Both the position numbers and the translations under genes were made by a program. The notes under the pieces are model-generated. The model was not told where the DNA came from. It worked only from the letters and a program-made list of their open reading frames with translations, and ran no database searches. Of a stretch of 64,000 nucleotides of DNA, positions 60,827 through 64,000 are shown piece after piece (position 1 is the stretch's first letter; each line of letters opens with the position of its first letter). The stretch is from contig CAWKNC010000002.1 in assembly GCA_963851045.1 (NCBI GenBank), positions 1,736,001-1,800,000 on the forward strand. Reading direction: 5' to 3'. The DNA comes from WHSW01 sp963851045. GTDB lineage: Bacteria > Actinomycetota > Thermoleophilia > Solirubrobacterales > 70-9.

Positions 60827-61905
60827 GCCCGACCCAGGCCAGCCGCTCGGGTCGGGGTCCTCGGGCTCGGGCTGGTCAGCGCACCCCACCTCGATGGCTA
60901 CGAGCAGGCCGACGGCTGCGAGCTGGTGGTGGTCTGCGATCTCTCCGAGGAGAAGGTGGCCGCGGTGTCGGCCGCCCGTGGTGTCCGCGGGACCACCGAG
61001 CCGCAGTCCGTGATTCGCGCGACCCGGACATCGACGCGGTCGCGCTGCTGCTCCCTCACACGCTCCATCACCGCTTCGCCAAGGCCGCGCTCGAGGCGGG
61101 CAAGCACGTTTGCGTCGAGAAGCCGATCACCGTCACGCAAGCCGAGGCCGAGGAGCTGATCGAGCTGGCCGAGGCGCGCGGTCTGACGCTCGCCGTGGCT
61201 GAGAACACTCGCTATGTGAGGGCCTACATCGAGGCCGAACGGATCCTGCGGGAAGGAACGCTGGGCGAGATTCGGGCCGTGCGCGGCTTTATCGCCGACC
61301 AGATCCTCGACGAGTGGGCCGACGTCGAGGACACAACCCAGGCGTGGAAGCGCGAAGCCTTCGGCTGCGGCGCGATCATGGACTGCGCGCCGCACATGCT
61401 CGATCTCGTTACGTGGTACTTCGGCGAGGTCGAGCGGCTGCAGGCCATTACGCAGGGTTGGGTGCCCGAGGTCGCGCTCGACAACCACGCGGTGATCGCC
61501 GGCCGGATGGCCGACAGCGGCCCGTTCTTCAGCATCGAGTTCTCGTCGGTCACCGAGTACCCGCGCGGCGAGCGCGTCGAGATCTACGGCTCCGAGGGGA
61601 CGCTCATCATCGATCAGGTGCTCGACCCGCCCGTCGTGCTTCTACCGCGGCGGCGCCGATCCGCAAGGGCACGCCGGTCGAAGCGGTTCCCTACGACCTC
61701 GGCGACTGGAAGGCGGCCTCGATTCGCGCAACCGCCGCCATACTTCGTCGACGCGGTGCTCAGCGGTCGCGATCCGGGAGTGACCGCACGGCAATCGGCG
61801 TACGTGGTCGGCCTGGTCGAGCGCGCGTATCAATGCGCAGACGGCGGGCGCCCGATCGACGGCAGGCCGCTCGATCTGGGCACCACCGCCGACGCGGCGA
61901 GTTGA
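60823..61905 (+). CDS. Gfo/Idh/MocA family oxidoreductase, frameshifted
   Basis: NAD(P)-dependent sugar or inositol dehydrogenase-like protein, about 360 aa. After corrections it has VGVLGLGLVSAPHLDGY (Rossmann), VVVCDLSEEKVAAVSAARG, LLLPHTLHHRFAKAALEAG, KHVCVEKPITVTQAEAEEL (EKP motif), ENTRYVRAYIEAERIL and AFGCGAIMDCAPHMLDLVTWYFG (catalytic region). Indels occur near 60845, 61018, 61640-61680 and 61730. TTG 60823 is the probable start. Likely oxidises a cyclic polyol or sugar. Confidence 0.82.
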   Translation: MSPTQASRSGRGPRARAGQRTPPRWLRAGRRLRAGGGLRSLRGEGGRGVGRPWCPRDHRAAVRDSRDPDIDAVALLLPHTLHHRFAKAALEAGKHVCVEKPITVTQAEAEELIELAEARGLTLAVAENTRYVRAYIEAERILREGTLGEIRAVRGFIADQILDEWADVEDTTQAWKREAFGCGAIMDCAPHMLDLVTWYFGEVERLQAITQGWVPEVALDNHAVIAGRMADSGPFFSIEFSSVTEYPRGERVEIYGSEGTLIIDQVLDPPVVLLPRRRRSARARRSKRFPTTSATGRRPRFAQPPPYFVDAVLSGRDPGVTARQSAYVVGLVERAYQCADGGRPIDGRPLDLGTTADAAS

Positions 61906-62743
61906 CCGCGCATCGCGCTCGCGCTCGGGGCCGCGCTCGGCTGGGGACTCGCGGACTTCGTCGCGGGCCGCACCAGCCGGGTGACCTCGGCGCTCGTCGT
62001 CCTGTGGACCTCGCAGTTGATCGGGTTCGTGATCGCGCTGGTGGCTGCCGGATCGTCGGCCTCGACGTCCCGGCGGGCACGATCTGCTCTTCGCGGCCGC
62101 GTCAGGGGTCACTCTGACGATCGGCCTCGGCGCGCTCTACCGGGCGATGGCGGTCGGTGCGATGTCCGTCGCGGCGCCGATCGCCGCGACCGGCGTCGCG
62201 ATCCCGGTCGTCTTCGGACTCGCGGGCGGCGACAATCCGATCGACGCTGCAGGCCGTCGGACTGGTCGCGGCGAGTCGGTGGAGTCGTCCTCTGCTCTCG
62301 CGACCCGGCGTCCCGCACGACCCGCCAGGACCAAGCTCGCCGCGGCGTCGGACTCGCCCTGCTCGCCGCGTTCGGCGGCGGCCTCACCACGACGGCACTC
62401 GCCGCGGCATCCTCGGCGGGCGTGCTCTGGGTGCTGTTGCTCCAGCGCGCGTGGTCGTCACGATCGCGCTGACGCTCGCGGTGGCAAGTGGGTCATCGCC
62501 GTGGCCGAGGCGCTCGGTGTTGCCGGCGTCGCGCTGATCGGCGTCGTGGATCTGCTGGCGACAGGACTGTTCACGGCCGCCGTGGTCGAGGGCGACCTGA
62601 GCCTCGTCGCTGTGGTCGGAGCGCTCTATCCGGTTGTCACCGTGGTGCTGGCGTTCACGATGCTTGGCGAGTCGCTCGTCCGCCACCAGCTGATCGGCGC
62701 CGCCGCGGCGCTCTTCGGGGTCGCAGCGATCGCCGGCGGTTGA
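61902..62743 (+). CDS. EamA/DMT family transporter, frameshifted
   Basis: Integral membrane protein of about 280 aa, ten-helix DMT type. Reconstructed helices include ALGAALGWGLADFVAGRTSR, VVLWTSQLIGFVIALVAAG, SGVTLTIGLGALYRAMAVG, VAAPIAATGVAIPVVFGLAG, then GVALIGVVDLLATGLFTAAV and VGALYPVVTVVLAFTMLGE with ALFGVAAIAGG at the end. TTG 61902 overlaps the previous stop; several indels lie between 61910 and 62490. It may export or import a metabolite of the operon. Confidence 0.78.
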
Positions 62744-62775
62744 ATCGATGAATTCGAATCGAAGGGAACGTTGAG

Positions 62776-63657
62776 ATGGTCATTGCCGTAACAGGAGCCG
62801 CGGGCAGGGTCGGTGCGTTCGTCGTCGCCGAGCTCGCCGAACACGGGCACCACGTCGTCGCCGTCGACCTGGTCGACCCCGGCCCGGTCGGCGAGAGTCG
62901 TCGAATACCGCCGCGGCGACATCGAGCAGGTCGGCTCGATGGTCGACGCGTTCGCCGGCTGCGACGCGGTCAGTCCACCTGGCGGCGATCGCCGAGGCGG
63001 GCTTGGCCCCGTTCGAGGTCACCTATCGCGTCAACGCGCTCGGCACGGTGAACTGCCTCGAGGCTGCCGCGAAGGTCGGCGCCGAGCGGTTCGTGCTCGC
63101 CTCCTCCGAGGCGGTGCTCGGCTTCCCCTACCGCGAGCGCGACTTCAAGCCGGAATACTTCCCGATCGACGAGGCACACCCCCTCCAGCCCCAGGACTGC
63201 TACGGCCTGAGCAAGGTGGCGGCCGAGGAGGCGTGTCGGTCCTACACCAGGCGGGGCGTGCTCAGCACCGTCTGCGTGCGCCCCTGCTACTGCTGGGGGC
63301 TGACGCTCGGCGACGAGGCGATCGAGTCGCTGCGACAACCCGCAGAATCATTACCGGTCGCTCTGGGTCTACATCCACCTGCGCGATATCGCGCGCCTCT
63401 ACCGACTGGCGTGCGAGCACCCGGGGCTCGAACATGAGACGTTCTACGCCGTGGCCAACGACATCCGCTCGAACGTGCCCAGTAAGGATCTGGTCGATCG
63501 CTTCTATCCGGGCGTGCCGTTCCGGAAGGACATCGGGACCTACGGCTCGCTGATCGCGAACGACGGAGCCCGTGAGGCGCTCGGTTTCGAACCGAGCCTC
63601 AGCTGGCGCGACGAGGTTCCGCAGGACGATCTGGCGACCGCCCTGCCGGAGGCCTGA
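62776..63657 (+). CDS. NAD-dependent epimerase/dehydratase, frameshifted
   Basis: Extended SDR of about 293 aa: VIAVTGAAGRVGAFVVAELA (GxxGxxG), VYHLA-type VVHLAAIAE after correction near 62970, RFVLASSEAVLGFPYRE, YGLSKVAAEEACRSY (YxxxK) and VRPCYCWGL. The tail reads TFYAVANDIRSNVPSKDLVDRFYP. Single-base indels lie near 62900, 62970 and 63345. Uronate dehydrogenases and nucleotide-sugar epimerases share this fold. GAGATG start at 62776. It begins 32 bp after the EamA gene. Confidence 0.82.
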
Positions 63658-63659
63658 GC

Positions 63660-64000
63660 ATGAGCGCCGATGCCAGCGCCGTCGTCGCCGGGCGCAGATC
63701 AGCATCGCCGAGTTCCTCGACGGGTGGGAGCCGGCGGGGCGGATCCTGGTCGACGGCAGGTGGGTGGAGCCGCGTAGCGGCGAACTGAGCGACGCCGTCG
63801 ATCCCGCGACGGGCGAGATCCTGATCCGCGCCGCGGACGGGTCCGAGGCCGACGTCGACGCTGCCGTCACGGCCGCCGAGCGCACCCGCGCGAACCGGGC
63901 GTGGGCGACCGCGAGCCCTATTCGAACGGGCGCGGGTGCTGCGCCAGATTGCGGCCGCGATCGCCGAGCAGGCGGAGATGCTGGCGCTGCTCGAGAGCGC
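63660..64000 (+). CDS. Aldehyde dehydrogenase family protein, 5' part, frameshifted
   Basis: N-terminal fragment of an NAD(P)-dependent aldehyde dehydrogenase, running off the right edge. Recognisable parts are ILVDGRWVEPRSGELSDAVDPATGEIL and ADVDAAVTAAERT, then after a shift near 63915 FERARVLRQIAAAIAEQAEMLALLES. A further indel near 63690 breaks the first residues. ATG 63660 follows the previous stop by 2 nt. The catalytic Cys lies beyond the window. Confidence 0.75.

Noticed and set aside
1..64000. CRISPR arrays, insertion sequences, prophage, rRNA genes
   Set aside because: No regularly spaced repeats, transposase or integrase motifs, or rRNA-like sequence were seen on reading through.

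Overview
The window is 64 kb of high-GC actinobacterial DNA. Genes are densely packed, with many 1-4 nt start/stop overlaps (ATGA, GTGA, TTGA), frequent GTG and TTG starts, and secreted proteins carrying PKD or Ig-like domains. The gene content (VanW protein, secreted PQQ-type dehydrogenase with PKD repeats, DUF892, anthrone-oxygenase-like protein) fits a Thermoleophilia/Solirubrobacterales soil actinomycete. This is inference from gene content; no rRNA or tRNA was seen.

Layout. 0-7.9 kb: the 3' end of a sulfatase lies beyond the left edge. Its divergent neighbour is a TetR-VOC-MBL operon. Next comes a tetR-potD pair, divergent from a PLP-decarboxylase/VOC fusion and an SDR, with a strong palindromic operator between them. 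7.9-26.5 kb: mostly extracytoplasmic proteins (PKD protein, 1187-aa PQQ-type dehydrogenase with an internal duplication, secreted-repeat protein, 1082-aa unknown, VanW, GDPD, M14 carboxypeptidase), plus katG and three very small genes, one a 19-aa membrane peptide. 26.5-35.3 kb: a PadR-flanked operon (two DHFR-like reductases, GNAT, membrane protein, cupin), an FAD monooxygenase, and a persulfide-type cassette (ArsR, MBL-rhodanese, DUF892; divergent TauE/SafE exporter). 35.3-47.7 kb: a surface-polysaccharide island almost wholly on the minus strand. It has three GT2 glycosyltransferases, a membrane GT-like protein, FemAB-like GNAT and GH16, and a 1610-aa protein joining phosphoribosyltransferase, kinase-like, HAD, Wzx flippase and APH domains. 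47.8-49.9 kb: a secreted nucleoside-hydrolase-like protein and an SDR remnant. 49.9-64 kb: a divergent uptake/catabolism locus. Minus strand: FCD-type GntR regulator, peptide/nickel-type ABC transporter and SMP-30 lactonase. Plus strand: FAH, BKACE (DUF849), SDR, M24, Gfo/Idh/MocA, EamA, NAD-epimerase and ALDH.

Sequence quality. Many genes carry single-base indels, mostly insertions, without internal stop codons in the restored frame. They are dense at 24.1-25.2 kb and from 57.4 kb to the right edge, with isolated cases in katG (14083), the nucleoside hydrolase (48301), the dual ATPase (about 53635 and 54297) and the ABC binding protein (about 56355). I treat these as probable sequencing errors and give each gene its full span. 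Where I counted indels, removing them restores a length divisible by three.
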